Shown: piece after piece, positions 47,144-56,529 of the stretch
Position numbering within the stretch: position 1 is the stretch's first letter
Layout: each line of letters opens with the position of its first letter
Assembly (NCBI RefSeq): GCF_900452395.1
Contig: NZ_UGNV01000001.1
Span: 2,708,501-2,772,500, forward strand
Source: Legionella beliardensis
GTDB taxonomy: Bacteria; Pseudomonadota; Gammaproteobacteria; Legionellales; Legionellaceae
Length of the DNA: 64,000 nucleotides
Direction: 5' to 3'
Notes under the pieces: model-generated
The model's input: only the letters and a program-made list of their open reading frames with translations
What the model was told of the DNA's origin: nothing
Databases searched by the model: none
Made by a program: the position numbers and the translations under genes

Positions 47144-47650
47144 TTAGGTAAGCGGTCTATGCGCTTTTGTATTGATGTAAATAAAAACAGCGGCACTCAT
47201 CATACCGATGAAATACAAAGCAGCCCATGCCGGCATTGATAACCCTAAAAATTGCCAAGATACTTCAGCACAATCGGCAGCGCCCCATAATAAAGCATGA
47301 AAGATATCGCGCCAAGGAAAATATTGTAATAATACTTCAAGCCCAGGCAAACAAGCAGGTATTTGATCATGAGGAAGCGCTTGTAACCAAAGCTGGCGGC
47401 CAGCAAAATATAAACCAGCTAGAGCGATAATAATTTGTAACCCAGCCATACCACGCTGCATGCGTTCTCTACTAGCAAATAGGGCGATAAAACAGACTAT
47501 TACTTCAAGAATAACGCAAAGCCGCTGCATCAAACATAAGGGACAAGGCTGCAAATCTTTTATGTATTGAAAATATAAAGAAGCCAGCAATACACATAAA
47601 CTCATTATGAGCAAAACGAGTTGCCAATATCGATAATTATAACTAGTCAT
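47144..47650 (-). CDS. dsbB: Disulfide bond formation protein DsbB
   Basis: DsbB reoxidises DsbA and passes electrons to quinones. The 168 residues have four membrane helices (about 10-29, 44-60, 65-84, 138-158). The first redox pair is CPLC (C36, C39) and the second is C100 and C127, spaced as in E. coli. The gene overlaps the upstream cytochrome c5 gene by four bases. Confidence 0.95.
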   Translation of the reverse strand: MTSYNYRYWQLVLLIMSLCVLLASLYFQYIKDLQPCPLCLMQRLCVILEVIVCFIALFASRERMQRGMAGLQIIIALAGLYFAGRQLWLQALPHDQIPACLPGLEVLLQYFPWRDIFHALLWGAADCAEVSWQFLGLSMPAWAALYFIGMMSAAVFIYINTKAHRPLT

Positions 47651-48072
47651 GATTTAGGTAACATATATTGTATAGCAGTTTTAATATCCTCTTCACTACA
47701 TTCAGCACATGTCCCTTTGGGCGGCATAGCATTGAGACCTTTGATTGCGGAAGCAGTTAAGCCTTCTATTTTTTTCGCCATACGTGGCTTCCAGTCAGCT
47801 GCCTGGCGAAATTTAGGTGCGCCAGCTAAACCATTTTGGTGGCAACTTGAGCAATATCTCTCATAAATTGCTTGCCCTGGTTCTTCTTTTGCTGCAACTT
47901 GCGCTGTAGGTTCAGTCACTTTTTTTTGCTCAGTAGCAGGTGTGGCATCTTCTATTTTTACCTGCCCAACTGGTTTTATACGTTCTATAATTTGTTCACG
48001 ATCAAAATCACTCACTTGATCAGCAAAGCACCCATTGATAGAAACAAATAAAAGTAATAGAGCTACGCGCAT
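47647..48072 (-). CDS. Cytochrome c5-type protein
   Basis: This is a 141-residue monohaem cytochrome c. CSSCH (C74, C77, H78) binds the haem, and the Met of NAMPPKGTCAEC (about 119) is the likely sixth ligand; two extra Cys at CAEC fit cytochrome c5. The N-terminus has a signal, and the SINGC near residue 15 could be a lipobox. It likely carries electrons in the periplasm. Confidence 0.92.
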   Translation of the reverse strand: MRVALLLLFVSINGCFADQVSDFDREQIIERIKPVGQVKIEDATPATEQKKVTEPTAQVAAKEEPGQAIYERYCSSCHQNGLAGAPKFRQAADWKPRMAKKIEGLTASAIKGLNAMPPKGTCAECSEEDIKTAIQYMLPKS

Positions 48073-48256
48073 GTGAATCCTTAATAATCAATTATAAAAT
48101 AATAACCACAACCATTAATGATTTCCAGTTAAACGAAACTCTTATTTTCTAATTGCAAGGCCTATGCTACTAAATCACTAATTATAATCACATGGCAAAT
48201 TAATTAAATTAGCATGTTTTAGTGTATACTAAGCTAGCACTGTAGGCACATTTTAG

Positions 48257-48949
48257 ATGAATATGAATAATAGTACAGACACCCTTGTTTTAATTGCAGC
48301 GCCAGAAATATTAGCTATTCCGATTCAAGAAAATCATGAAGAGTTGATTGATATCAAAAACAGCAGTGATATTTTAATCGGGCCTTCACCAGAAATTCCT
48401 AATAACACAGATTATACCAAAATGAGGAAAGCAGTTTATCAACGCTTATTATTAGCTCAAACGTTATTGCCTCAAGGTTTATATTTTTGCTTGTACGAAG
48501 GCTATCGTAGTTTAACATTACAGAAAATGTTATTTGACGCACGCTATAACAATGTTTCTAGGCAACATCCTAATTGGTCTCATGAGCAAATCTTTAATGA
48601 AACCATGAAACTTGTTTCTCCAGTTATTAATCTTGATGGCAGTACCAATATACCCCCTCATACAACAGGGGCAGCCATTGATGTTTACTTAGTAAATGAG
48701 CAAGGGCAGGCGCTAGATATGGGAATTCACCCTAAAGATTGGGTAGAAGATATCGACGCATTGTATTCTCCAACCCAATGCTCTGCAATTTCTAAAACAG
48801 CTCAAGTAAATCGTAACTTAATGAGTAGTGTCTTACAGGAAGTTGGTTTTGTTAATTATCCTACCGAGTATTGGCATTGGTCTTATGGCGATCGTTACTG
48901 GGCTTATGTTGCCAAACAACCGTATGCTATTTATGATTGCGTAAAATAA
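48257..48949 (+). CDS. D-alanyl-D-alanine dipeptidase, VanX family
   Basis: This zinc dipeptidase of 230 residues matches VanX/DdpX. The metal ligands are H135 and D142 in HTTGAAIDVYL and H207 in TEYWHWSYGDRYW, with catalytic E204; the substrate-binding Arg lies in EGYRSLTL (about 84). No signal peptide, so it is probably cytoplasmic, for D-Ala-D-Ala recycling. There is no vanH or vanA neighbour, so this is not a vancomycin resistance cluster. Confidence 0.92.
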   Translation: MNMNNSTDTLVLIAAPEILAIPIQENHEELIDIKNSSDILIGPSPEIPNNTDYTKMRKAVYQRLLLAQTLLPQGLYFCLYEGYRSLTLQKMLFDARYNNVSRQHPNWSHEQIFNETMKLVSPVINLDGSTNIPPHTTGAAIDVYLVNEQGQALDMGIHPKDWVEDIDALYSPTQCSAISKTAQVNRNLMSSVLQEVGFVNYPTEYWHWSYGDRYWAYVAKQPYAIYDCVK

Positions 48950-48980
48950 TCTAGACTGAAGCATGTTCATTGTTTGATCT

Positions 48981-49007
48981 GGATTGCTTCGCTTCGCTTG
49001 CAAAGAC
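48981..49007. repeat. GGATTGCTTCG-type repeat fragment
   Basis: TTGC, a CTTCG-rich centre and GCAA form a short degenerate hairpin like a class of intergenic repeats in many proteobacteria. A related, better preserved hairpin lies at 54694-54741. Confidence 0.4.
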
Positions 49008-49110
49008 GAAGAAGGCTCGTGTGTTAGCAAGTAGATACTGTCTTTAAAAGCAAGCAAAATTTCATTAAAAGTTTTTTTAAGACAGCATCAACTAACTTTA
49101 CCTACCCCAG

Positions 49111-49193
49111 TCGAAATACCGTGGCGTGTCTACGGTATCCATACCTGTCAGTGCCACTTCACTGGCTACCGCAGACACGCCGCGGTAATTCGG
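49111..49193. repeat. Nested palindromic element
   Basis: Arms 49118-49137 and 49167-49186 match in 18 of 20 positions; CGAA/TTCG extend them outward. Inside, CAGTG (49149-49153) pairs with CACTG (49160-49164). Its GC-rich sequence stands out from the neighbourhood. Confidence 0.75.
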
Positions 49194-49220
49194 TTGTGAT
49201 TTATTTCATATAAACAAACT

Positions 49221-49280
49221 TAGCCTAGGTGAAACAAAGTAAAGCCCAGTCTTAGTCCTTCGGATCTGCACTCAGGCTAC
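49221..49280 (-). repeat. REP-like GTAG/CTAC element
   Basis: Reading the minus strand, it begins GTAGCCTGAGTGCAG and ends CACCTAGGCTA, and aligns along its length with 54804-54865. The two lie in opposite orientations. A related palindrome is at 3090-3178. Confidence 0.75.
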
Positions 49281-49315
49281 ATTTTTGCTTATCCATGCAA
49301 CAATGCCCTCCCGTT

Positions 49316-50326
49316 TTATGATGACAAAAGTAGTAGCTCTTCTGCATCAATTTCTTCTAGATGATGATGATAAGATAAGAGTTCTTCTTTATTAATATCA
49401 AGTAATAGTTCGTCACTATACGAATACCAATAGGTGTTATTAGCAGTTAATTGATTTGCTGGCAGCAGGCTTGTTAGCCAATCCTGATTTGATGAGTCTG
49501 CAAGCTGAGTAACCGCTGGAATTTTCTCACCCTTACTTAACTGGTTAATTAATTCATTACTAGCACCATATCGACGAGCTAGCTCTAGATAAACCATACG
49601 CTCCTCATCACTTTTAACGATTAAAAAACTAATTTGAGCATCTTGATCTAACAGTAAAAAACTACCTGTATTGTCAGTTAAATAAAATTCTACAATGCCT
49701 TTTTCATCACATAATTGTTTAAAAAAAGTTATGAATTTCTTATCTTGTAGACAAGCAGGGGGAGTTAAAGATAGCTCATGAAATATTGATTTGGCCATGC
49801 CTTGAAAATATTGTCGCTGTAATTCATTAATGCTGTGTGTAATTAAATCCGCAACATTTGGATCTTTTTTCGGAATATAGCAATCAATTAAACCTGCATT
49901 AAACGCAGCCCTTGCTGCTTGCTCGTCTGATTTGCTCGTAAGAAGAATTTTTTTAATTGGCGTATGGCTGATCTTATGACAAAACTCTAAACCATCTATC
50001 TCCGACATCGCATAATCAACTACAATGACAGAAATCTCACTAAAGCGATGGGGATTATAGATTTCTGAATGGAGTAACGTGTTAACTTGTTGCCTTGTTG
50101 TGTATTTTTTTAAATCAGTAAATTTATCAAGGCAACGTTGGCTAAAGGTAGCAAGTTCACAATGCTTTTTATGAATGTGGTCTAGCGCATTGAAAGGGGA
50201 ATCAAAAACCCGATAAGCTAGCCACTCATCTAATTGCAAAACAAAGTTAAGTAAAAAATTTCGGCTATCATCAATAAATAAAACCGTACTAGGAAAATAA
50301 CAGGCTGGTATTAAAGAATGTTGCAT
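49316..50326 (-). CDS. LqsR-like response regulator
   Basis: This 336-residue protein has an N-terminal receiver: acidic pocket FIDDS (D19, D20), phosphoacceptor D104 in VVDYAMSEIDG, Ser/Thr in LLTSKS (about 134) and Lys in PKKD. About 45 residues are inserted between the acidic pocket and the phospho-Asp, as known for Legionella LqsR (Asp108). The C-terminal half (about 175-336) is not a standard DNA-binding domain. GGAGGA precedes the ATG. lqsA and lqsS are not adjacent, so it is either an orphan lqsR or a paralogue. Confidence 0.72.
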   Translation of the reverse strand: MQHSLIPACYFPSTVLFIDDSRNFLLNFVLQLDEWLAYRVFDSPFNALDHIHKKHCELATFSQRCLDKFTDLKKYTTRQQVNTLLHSEIYNPHRFSEISVIVVDYAMSEIDGLEFCHKISHTPIKKILLTSKSDEQAARAAFNAGLIDCYIPKKDPNVADLITHSINELQRQYFQGMAKSIFHELSLTPPACLQDKKFITFFKQLCDEKGIVEFYLTDNTGSFLLLDQDAQISFLIVKSDEERMVYLELARRYGASNELINQLSKGEKIPAVTQLADSSNQDWLTSLLPANQLTANNTYWYSYSDELLLDINKEELLSYHHHLEEIDAEELLLLSS

Positions 50327-50597
50327 AGCTCCTCCTGAGCAAAAGCGTTCTAAACTGCATTTAAATTACATCCTGTAATTTTATAAAGTAAATTTAATAT
50401 GCCATTTACCACTCAACATATTAACTTTAACAGTCTGTCTATAAAAATATCACAAGCTGCTGATATTTCAAATGAGATTAAATTTATTTTCAACAGTGAT
50501 CCCATAAAATAAGAATTTGATTTAATCCTTCCCTACTTTCAAGCCATCACTCCTTAAAAATGCTATAATCTGCAATTTTCTTAATATTTAAAAATCT

Positions 50598-51521
50598 ATG
50601 ACTAAAAGATTGTTACGTATTGCAACACGTAAAAGCCCTCTTGCTCTTTGGCAGGCTAATTTTATTGGTAATTTAATTAAATCTTACTACCCGGACATAA
50701 CAATTGAGCTATTGCCTATGATTACCTCTGGAGATAAGTTTAATAAGGATAAATTACAAGCATTAGGGGGAAAAGGCCTATTTGTTAAAGAATTGGAAGA
50801 AGCTTTATTAGAAAAACGAGCTGATTTGGCTGTTCACTCGATGAAGGATGTTCCGGCTGAATTACCTAATGGTTTAGAGCTAGTAGCTATTTGTAGGCGT
50901 GAAAATCCTTTTGATGTATTTATTAGTCGGACTGGTTGCGCTTTAACTGCTTTACCTACGGGCAGTATTATTGGCACGGCAAGCCTTAGAAGGCAATCGC
51001 AACTGTTAGCATTTCGTTCAGATTTAATTATTAAATCCTTGCGCGGTAATGTTAATACACGTTTAGGTAAATTACATCAAGGAGAATACGATGGCATCAT
51101 TTTGGCAGCAGCAGGTTTAATTCGTATGGATATGAACCATGTCATAACAGAAGTTTTAGATGATTCATTAATGCTACCTGCATGTGGGCAAGGTGCATTA
51201 GGAATTGAAACACGCGCTGATGACCAAGAATTAAAAACAATCTTAATTCCCTTAAATGATTCGCTTACCGCGACCTGTGTTCATACAGAGCGTTATGTTA
51301 ATGCCTTACTAGGGGGCAATTGTCATGTGCCACTTGCGGTTTTTTGTACCAAGAAAAAAGAAAATACCTTACTCTTACGAGCTAACGTATTAACTGTGGA
51401 TGGTAAAACTAACATTTATGAGGAAAAAGAAGGGCCAATATCAACAGCATTAAACTTAGCAAAACAGGTTGTTGACAATCTATTAGCGAAAGGCGCTGGC
51501 GAATTGCTTGCTACATCATGA
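50598..51521 (+). CDS. hemC: Porphobilinogen deaminase (hydroxymethylbilane synthase)
   Basis: HemC joins four porphobilinogens to hydroxymethylbilane. The 307 residues show RIATRKSPLALWQA, DLAVHSMKDVP, GTASLRRQSQL and the dipyrromethane-binding C242 in GGNCHVPLA. Its stop overlaps hemD (ATGA). A 271-bp gap precedes it. Confidence 0.97.
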   Translation: MTKRLLRIATRKSPLALWQANFIGNLIKSYYPDITIELLPMITSGDKFNKDKLQALGGKGLFVKELEEALLEKRADLAVHSMKDVPAELPNGLELVAICRRENPFDVFISRTGCALTALPTGSIIGTASLRRQSQLLAFRSDLIIKSLRGNVNTRLGKLHQGEYDGIILAAAGLIRMDMNHVITEVLDDSLMLPACGQGALGIETRADDQELKTILIPLNDSLTATCVHTERYVNALLGGNCHVPLAVFCTKKKENTLLLRANVLTVDGKTNIYEEKEGPISTALNLAKQVVDNLLAKGAGELLATS

Positions 51522-52300
51522 CTACTTACACGAACAATATATCTTTAACAGGCTTACGTGTCTTAAACACAAGACCTGCTGAGCAAGGGCGTCTTTTAAG
51601 TAATGCAATAACACATGCTGGCGGTATAGCACTTGCTTGCCCTGCTTTGGCTATTGCTCCTACAAAACCAGATTGGTTTAATTTATTACCAAGTTTAGAT
51701 TCTGTTAAACAGGCAATTTTTACTAGTGCTAACGCTGTTACTTACGCTTTTAACATCTTTAAACATAACAACTTACTTTGGCCTCTGCACATTCAAGTTA
51801 CCGCAGTCGGCAAAAGTACAGCACGTCAGCTGGCGCAATATGGAATAACAGTTACAAACGTCCCTACTCAGGCTGATAGTGAGCATTTATTAGCCTTACC
51901 TTCATTACAACACGTTAAACAAGAGCTCATTCTTTTATTTAAAGGAGAAGGCGGGCGTTTATTAATACCTAGCGTGTTAGCAGCGCGAGGCGCAGAACTT
52001 ATTGAACTATGTGTCTACCAACGTATAAAGCCTCAAATTAATCACGAGCAATTACAAGCATGGTGGCATAATAAGGCAGTGGATATTATACTGTTTACAA
52101 GTTATGAAGCGATGCAAAATATTTTTACGATGTTTGGTGAATCTGCCCATTCTTGGTTACGAAATTTACCTTGTTTAGTCATTAGCCAGCGCTTGGCAGA
52201 CGCTGCATCATCATTAGGTATGCAGAAAATTATACGCTGTAGTCCAGAAACCATATTAGATACACTCGACCAATTCAACAAAGGATTTACTCATGAATAA
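51518..52300 (+). CDS. hemD: Uroporphyrinogen-III synthase
   Basis: HemD closes and inverts ring D of hydroxymethylbilane to make uroporphyrinogen III. The 260 residues fit the poorly conserved two-lobed family: LTGLRVLNTRPAEQGRLL, a FTSANAV strand (FTSANAVTYAF), and FTSYEAMQNIF. Position after hemC and before hemX makes the call firm. Confidence 0.93.
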   Translation: MTTYTNNISLTGLRVLNTRPAEQGRLLSNAITHAGGIALACPALAIAPTKPDWFNLLPSLDSVKQAIFTSANAVTYAFNIFKHNNLLWPLHIQVTAVGKSTARQLAQYGITVTNVPTQADSEHLLALPSLQHVKQELILLFKGEGGRLLIPSVLAARGAELIELCVYQRIKPQINHEQLQAWWHNKAVDIILFTSYEAMQNIFTMFGESAHSWLRNLPCLVISQRLADAASSLGMQKIIRCSPETILDTLDQFNKGFTHE

Positions 52301-53417
52301 TAATGAGGAAAAAATAAATGAAACAACTACTACCACGAAAGAACCTTTAATTGAAGCCAGCACGCCCGCAGAAATAAGAGATGATAGCAAAAAACCTCGT
52401 GTTAAAAATTGGTGGCATATTGGCTTATTAATTTTAGTATTTCTTTCCCTTTTATTAGCGGCGTTTGCTTTTTATCAAAACTGGCACTTAAAAGAAGCAC
52501 AGAAACGACAACAAAAATACCTTAACCATCAAATTACCGCCTTAAAAAAACAATTAAACAAGGCATCGACAACGGTTAGCACGAGCGCTACAAAGCTAAA
52601 AGGTATACAAGCTAACTTAAATAACAGACTTAGTCGCCTAGATAACAATTTACAATCTGCCTTGAAACAACGTTTTTTTCAGAATCAGGATTGGTTACTT
52701 CTTAAAGCGCGTTACTACTTAGAGCTTGTTCAATTAAATGCGCATTGGGGCGACGATCAGCGAATCACTACAGCTTTATTGCAACAAGCCGATGAGATTT
52801 TACAAGAAGTACCGGAGCAACAATTATTTCCAGTAAGGCAAGCAATCGCTCAGGAAATAACCAAATTAAATGCCCTACCTAAGGTTGATGTAGCGGGCCT
52901 ATTAAGTCAATTAGATGCGGCCCAAGCACTCGTATTACAATTACCATTGCAGCAAAATTTAATCAATGATCAGTTGACTACGCCAACGCCTACGACGACT
53001 TCTTCAGGTTGGAAAGGAAAGTTAGACAATAGTTTAAGTTATTTAAAGAAATTAGTGATTGTCCGTCGACATGAAGGTGATGCACAACCCCTGTATTCTC
53101 CTCTTCATCAAGCGCTCCTGCGTGAAACAATTCGTATGAATCTGCAAGAGGCACAATGGGCTATTTTGCAAAAAAATACGCAAGTTTATAAGCAAGCTTT
53201 AACGCAAGCCATTACAGCCATCAAAAATACCTTCGACAATCAAGCTGTTAATACTCAAGCGCTGCTTAAGCAATTACAGGAGTTACAGCAGCAAAGATTA
53301 GTTTATCCACGGCCTGTAGTTGATGAGCCCTTAGTTTTGCTTAATCAATACATTGCCTCAAGAACCAAACCGCACATTCCTGCTGCACCAACCTCAGCGA
53401 CAGGAGATAAATCATGA
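52293..53417 (+). CDS. hemX: HemX-like membrane protein
   Basis: HemX-type proteins accompany hemCD; they resemble the annotation uroporphyrin-III methyltransferase but no such activity is visible. The 374 residues have a charged cytoplasmic N-terminus, one membrane helix (about 42-65), a coiled coil (about 66-120) and a helical periplasmic region. Its start overlaps hemD and its stop overlaps hemY. Confidence 0.88.
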   Translation: MNNNEEKINETTTTTKEPLIEASTPAEIRDDSKKPRVKNWWHIGLLILVFLSLLLAAFAFYQNWHLKEAQKRQQKYLNHQITALKKQLNKASTTVSTSATKLKGIQANLNNRLSRLDNNLQSALKQRFFQNQDWLLLKARYYLELVQLNAHWGDDQRITTALLQQADEILQEVPEQQLFPVRQAIAQEITKLNALPKVDVAGLLSQLDAAQALVLQLPLQQNLINDQLTTPTPTTTSSGWKGKLDNSLSYLKKLVIVRRHEGDAQPLYSPLHQALLRETIRMNLQEAQWAILQKNTQVYKQALTQAITAIKNTFDNQAVNTQALLKQLQELQQQRLVYPRPVVDEPLVLLNQYIASRTKPHIPAAPTSATGDKS

Positions 53418-54649
53418 TTGTGCGTATTTTATCTATTTTTATTGTCCTTTTATTAGCAATGTGGCTAGGTATCCAGCTTAGCCATGATCCAGGTTATTTG
53501 TTAATAGCAATCAACCATTGGACAATTGAGACCACACTCGGTGTAGCTATTATAGGGCTACTGCTTAGCTTTATCTTATTGCATTTGCTATTACTTTTGT
53601 TAAATCGACTCGCTCATTTCCCTGAAAAATATCAGCATTGGAAAATAAAACGCCGCGCACAAAAAGCGCAAGCCAAAACCCGGCAAGGATTAATCGAGTT
53701 TAGCGAAGGTTATTGGCAATCAGCTAAAAATCATTTAATTAAAGCGCTCCCTGATACCGACGCCCCCTTACTTAATTACTTAACTGCTGCACGTGCAGCC
53801 CAAGAATTAGGTGATTATCAACTACGCGATAGATATTTACGTGAAGCGCAACAATCAATGCCTGAAGCTAAGGTGGCCGTTGAGTTAACTCAAGCGCAAC
53901 TACAGCTAGCTAATCAACAATGGGAACAAGCCTTAGCAACTTTAAGACACTTACAAAGCCTAACTCCGCATCATCCCTACGTATTAAAATTGCTCATGTA
54001 TCTTTATAAAGAAGTTCGGGATTGGCCGCAACTTATTAATCTTTTGCCGGAATTAAAACGTAATCAAATTGTTACAGCTGAAACATTTGAGCGTTTAAGA
54101 CGATATACCTACCTGCAAGCGATGTCAGATTTAATAAAATTTTCTCAGACAAACGCACTTGATGAGTTAGTTAATCAATTACCTAAACCTTTAAAACATG
54201 ACCCTGAATTGATGGCGTGTTATTGTCAATATTTATTACAAAATAACCAAAATGAATTAGCTGAATCAATTTTAAGACGTTGTCTGCGAAGACAATATCA
54301 TGACGAATTAATAACGCTATACGGTCAATTTTATATTGATGAAAAGCAGTTACAATTTGCAGAAACGCTATTAAAAAAATACCCTAACTCCCCTGCGCTT
54401 TATTTGTGTTTAGGCCGTCTTAGTGCTGCCAATCATTTGTGGGGAAAAGCGAAAACTTATATCGAAAACAGTTTAACATTAGCGCCAAGCCCAGAAGCTT
54501 ATATTGAAATAGGCAAATTGTACGAACGATTAGGGGAACAAACACAAGCATGTCAAGCATATCGTGAAGGCTTGAATTTAGCGCAAAAAAATAAGGACGA
54601 ACTAGTTAATTATGATCATGATCTTTTTAAATTACCGTCAGTTTTATAG
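53414..54649 (+). CDS. hemY: HemY-like TPR membrane protein
   Basis: This 411-residue protein has two N-terminal membrane helices (about 5-22 and 38-65) followed by TPR repeats (about 85-400). This is the gammaproteobacterial HemY type, not the protoporphyrinogen oxidase of the same name. It is the last gene of hemC-hemD-hemX-hemY and its precise role is unclear. Confidence 0.9.
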   Translation: MIVRILSIFIVLLLAMWLGIQLSHDPGYLLIAINHWTIETTLGVAIIGLLLSFILLHLLLLLLNRLAHFPEKYQHWKIKRRAQKAQAKTRQGLIEFSEGYWQSAKNHLIKALPDTDAPLLNYLTAARAAQELGDYQLRDRYLREAQQSMPEAKVAVELTQAQLQLANQQWEQALATLRHLQSLTPHHPYVLKLLMYLYKEVRDWPQLINLLPELKRNQIVTAETFERLRRYTYLQAMSDLIKFSQTNALDELVNQLPKPLKHDPELMACYCQYLLQNNQNELAESILRRCLRRQYHDELITLYGQFYIDEKQLQFAETLLKKYPNSPALYLCLGRLSAANHLWGKAKTYIENSLTLAPSPEAYIEIGKLYERLGEQTQACQAYREGLNLAQKNKDELVNYDHDLFKLPSVL

Positions 54650-54693
54650 TAATAGATAAATCACTATAATATGACTATTTCCGAGCGCTATTA

Positions 54694-54741
54694 CCATTCT
54701 AGATTGCTGCACCTTCTGGTGAAGGTTCGCAATAACAATGG
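54694..54741. repeat. GATTGC...GCAAT-type hairpin repeat
   Basis: ATTGC (54703-54707), ACCTTC (54711-54716), a TGGT loop, GAAGGT (54721-54726), and GCAAT (54729-54733) form a hairpin extended by CCATT/AATGG outside. It is like dispersed intergenic repeats; a relative is at 48981-49007. Confidence 0.6.
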
Positions 54742-54803
54742 AAATTAGGAAGTACTAAAATTACTCGTTTTGCGGACAGACATTGTTGCGTGGATAAATT
54801 AAC

Positions 54804-54865
54804 GTAGCTTAGGTGCAGGCCCAAAGGACTGGAACCCGGGTTTCACTGCGTTTCACCCAGGCTAC
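54804..54865 (+). repeat. REP-like GTAG/CTAC element
   Basis: This 62-bp element starts GTAGCTTAGGTG and ends CACCCAGGCTAC. The ends pair, and it aligns with 49221-49280 (opposite orientation). Position between convergent hemY and the CDF gene resembles the other copies. Confidence 0.78.
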
Positions 54866-54916
54866 AATTAGTATTAACACGTTAAATTTAGAGGATAAAT
54901 ACTTTTATAGAAAAGC

Positions 54917-55855
54917 CTATTGATGCAAGCCTTTAGACGTACATGCATCTTCACAAAAAGCTAAATCTTGCTCTACTTGAACTGTTGCATGATGAATATT
55001 ATGTTTGTCTTTAAGCAGTTGTATTAACTGCTGCCGTGCGCTATCACTTAAAGGTTTCTGCGGCATATACAGGTGAACAGATAATGCATTTTCTTGGGTA
55101 CTTAAGGCCCAGATATGAAGATCATGAACTTGCTCAACACCCTCTTGTGCCTTTAATAATTCTAATACCGCAAGCCAAGAGATATTTCTTGGCACACCAT
55201 CAATAATTAGTCTAAAGCTATCCGTGAAAAGAGACCAAGTGCCTTTAATAATTATTAAAGCAATGAGTAAACCCACGACTGGATCAATCCATAGCCAATT
55301 TGTTAAATATAAAATAGCGGCTGAAATCACAACGCCAACTGAAATTAACGCATCATAGAGTAAATGCAAAAAAGCCGCACGGATATTTAAATCTGCTGAG
55401 CCACGTAAAAATAAGACAGCAGTTGAACCATTAATTAAAATACCAATAGCCGCAACAATCATCACTGAAACAGCGTGAACTTCTGACGGGGAAAAGAGCT
55501 TATACATAGCTTCTGTGGCAATAATACCACAGGTAAACACGAGCATAATGCCATTTGCTAAGGCCGCTAAAATGGATGTTTTTTTCATCCCATAGGTAGT
55601 ATTTTCTGTCGGTAATTTTTGCAATAAACCATTAGCTATCCAAGCAAATACTAAACCTAAAACGTCCCCTAGATTATGCACAGCATCAGCAAGTAAGCTG
55701 GTGGAGTTAGCAATAAAAGCGAAAACGATTTGAAAAACTACAAAAATACCATTAGCACTAATGGCAATTAGAAAAGCGCGATTAAATGCCACAGCACCAT
55801 GACTATGGGCATGATGATGGTTATGATCGGAATGATGTTCATGATGTTTACCCAT
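54917..55855 (-). CDS. CDF family metal cation exporter
   Basis: This inner-membrane cation diffusion facilitator probably exports zinc, perhaps also cobalt or cadmium. The 312 residues begin with a His-rich cytoplasmic tail (GKHHEHHSDHNHHHAHSHG, about 2-20), then six membrane helices (about 25-205), with metal-site pairs in ADAVHNLGD and LHLLYDALI. A cytoplasmic ferredoxin-like domain ends the protein (about 210-295). It is a monocistron flanked by a 23-bp gap to queH. Confidence 0.92.
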   Translation of the reverse strand: MGKHHEHHSDHNHHHAHSHGAVAFNRAFLIAISANGIFVVFQIVFAFIANSTSLLADAVHNLGDVLGLVFAWIANGLLQKLPTENTTYGMKKTSILAALANGIMLVFTCGIIATEAMYKLFSPSEVHAVSVMIVAAIGILINGSTAVLFLRGSADLNIRAAFLHLLYDALISVGVVISAAILYLTNWLWIDPVVGLLIALIIIKGTWSLFTDSFRLIIDGVPRNISWLAVLELLKAQEGVEQVHDLHIWALSTQENALSVHLYMPQKPLSDSARQQLIQLLKDKHNIHHATVQVEQDLAFCEDACTSKGLHQ

Positions 55856-55878
55856 AACTGGCGCTCCTAAGCATTTAG

Positions 55879-56529
55879 TTAGCTCTCTTCTTTGCCATAA
55901 TAATTGACCCCAATTTTAACGCGCTCTCGCTCATTTTTTTTACGCCAACTATTGGTATCACGTAATGAATACACACAACCACAATATTCTTGTTTGTAAA
56001 AATTTTCTCGCTTGGCAATTTCATACATTCTGGCAGCGCCATCATTTTTTCGCCAATTATAAGTCCAATATATCAGGTCGGGATAACGACTCGCAGCTTT
56101 TGTGCCTGACTCATTAATTTGATTCATGTCTTTCCAGCGGGAAATTCCTAATGAACTACTAATGATTGGAAACCCATGCTCATAGGCATAAAGTGCGGTT
56201 CGCTCAAAACGCATATCAAAGCAAGCACTACAACGTTTGCCTCGCTCAGGCTCCCATTCTAAGCCCTTGACACGCGTAAACCAGTTATCCTTATCATAGT
56301 CTGCGTCAATAAATGGAATAGCATGCTTTTTAGCAAAAGCAATATTCTCTTGCTTTCTAATTTCATACTCTTGTACAGGATGAATATTAGGATTATAGAA
56401 AAAAATAGAAAAATTAATCTTAGAAAAGATTAACGCCTCCATCACTTCCCCTGAACATGGCGCACAACAGGAATGCAATAATAATTTGTCTGCACCATTA
56501 GGAAGTACTAACTGTTCACGATTGGTCAT
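55879..56529 (-). CDS. queH: Epoxyqueuosine reductase QueH
   Basis: QueH reduces epoxyqueuosine to queuosine in tRNA, an alternative to QueG. The 216 residues have HSCCAPCSG (about 19-27), [17 protein letters not shown] and YCGCVYS near the C-terminus, giving the cysteine set for the iron-sulfur and metal sites. The start overlaps the end of orn. tgt is 9 kb away on the same strand. Confidence 0.93.
   Translation of the reverse strand: MTNREQLVLPNGADKLLLHSCCAPCSGEVMEALIFSKINFSIFFYNPNIHPVQEYEIRKQENIAFAKKHAIPFIDADYDKDNWFTRVKGLEWEPERGKRCSACFDMRFERTALYAYEHGFPIISSSLGISRWKDMNQINESGTKAASRYPDLIYWTYNWRKNDGAARMYEIAKRENFYKQEYCGCVYSLRDTNSWRKKNERERVKIGVNYYGKEES

Larger units (their letters stand above)
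48950..49315. other. Repeat-filled convergent region
   Basis: This 366-bp region between convergent genes contains at least three palindromic elements: a GATTGC...GCAA-type piece, a nested palindrome and a GTAG/CTAC element. No gene is seen. Confidence 0.7.

Noticed and set aside
48257..48949. Vancomycin-resistance interpretation of the VanX-type gene
   Set aside because: No vanH or vanA gene is near and the organism is Gram-negative. Dipeptide recycling is the better reading.
48833..49057. 74-codon minus frame overlapping the VanX-type gene end and a repeat
   Set aside because: It runs through a repeat and antisense to a clear gene, with no ribosome-binding site.
53414..54649. Protoporphyrinogen oxidase reading of HemY
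   Set aside because: No flavin-binding motif; the protein has two membrane helices and TPR-like repeats.
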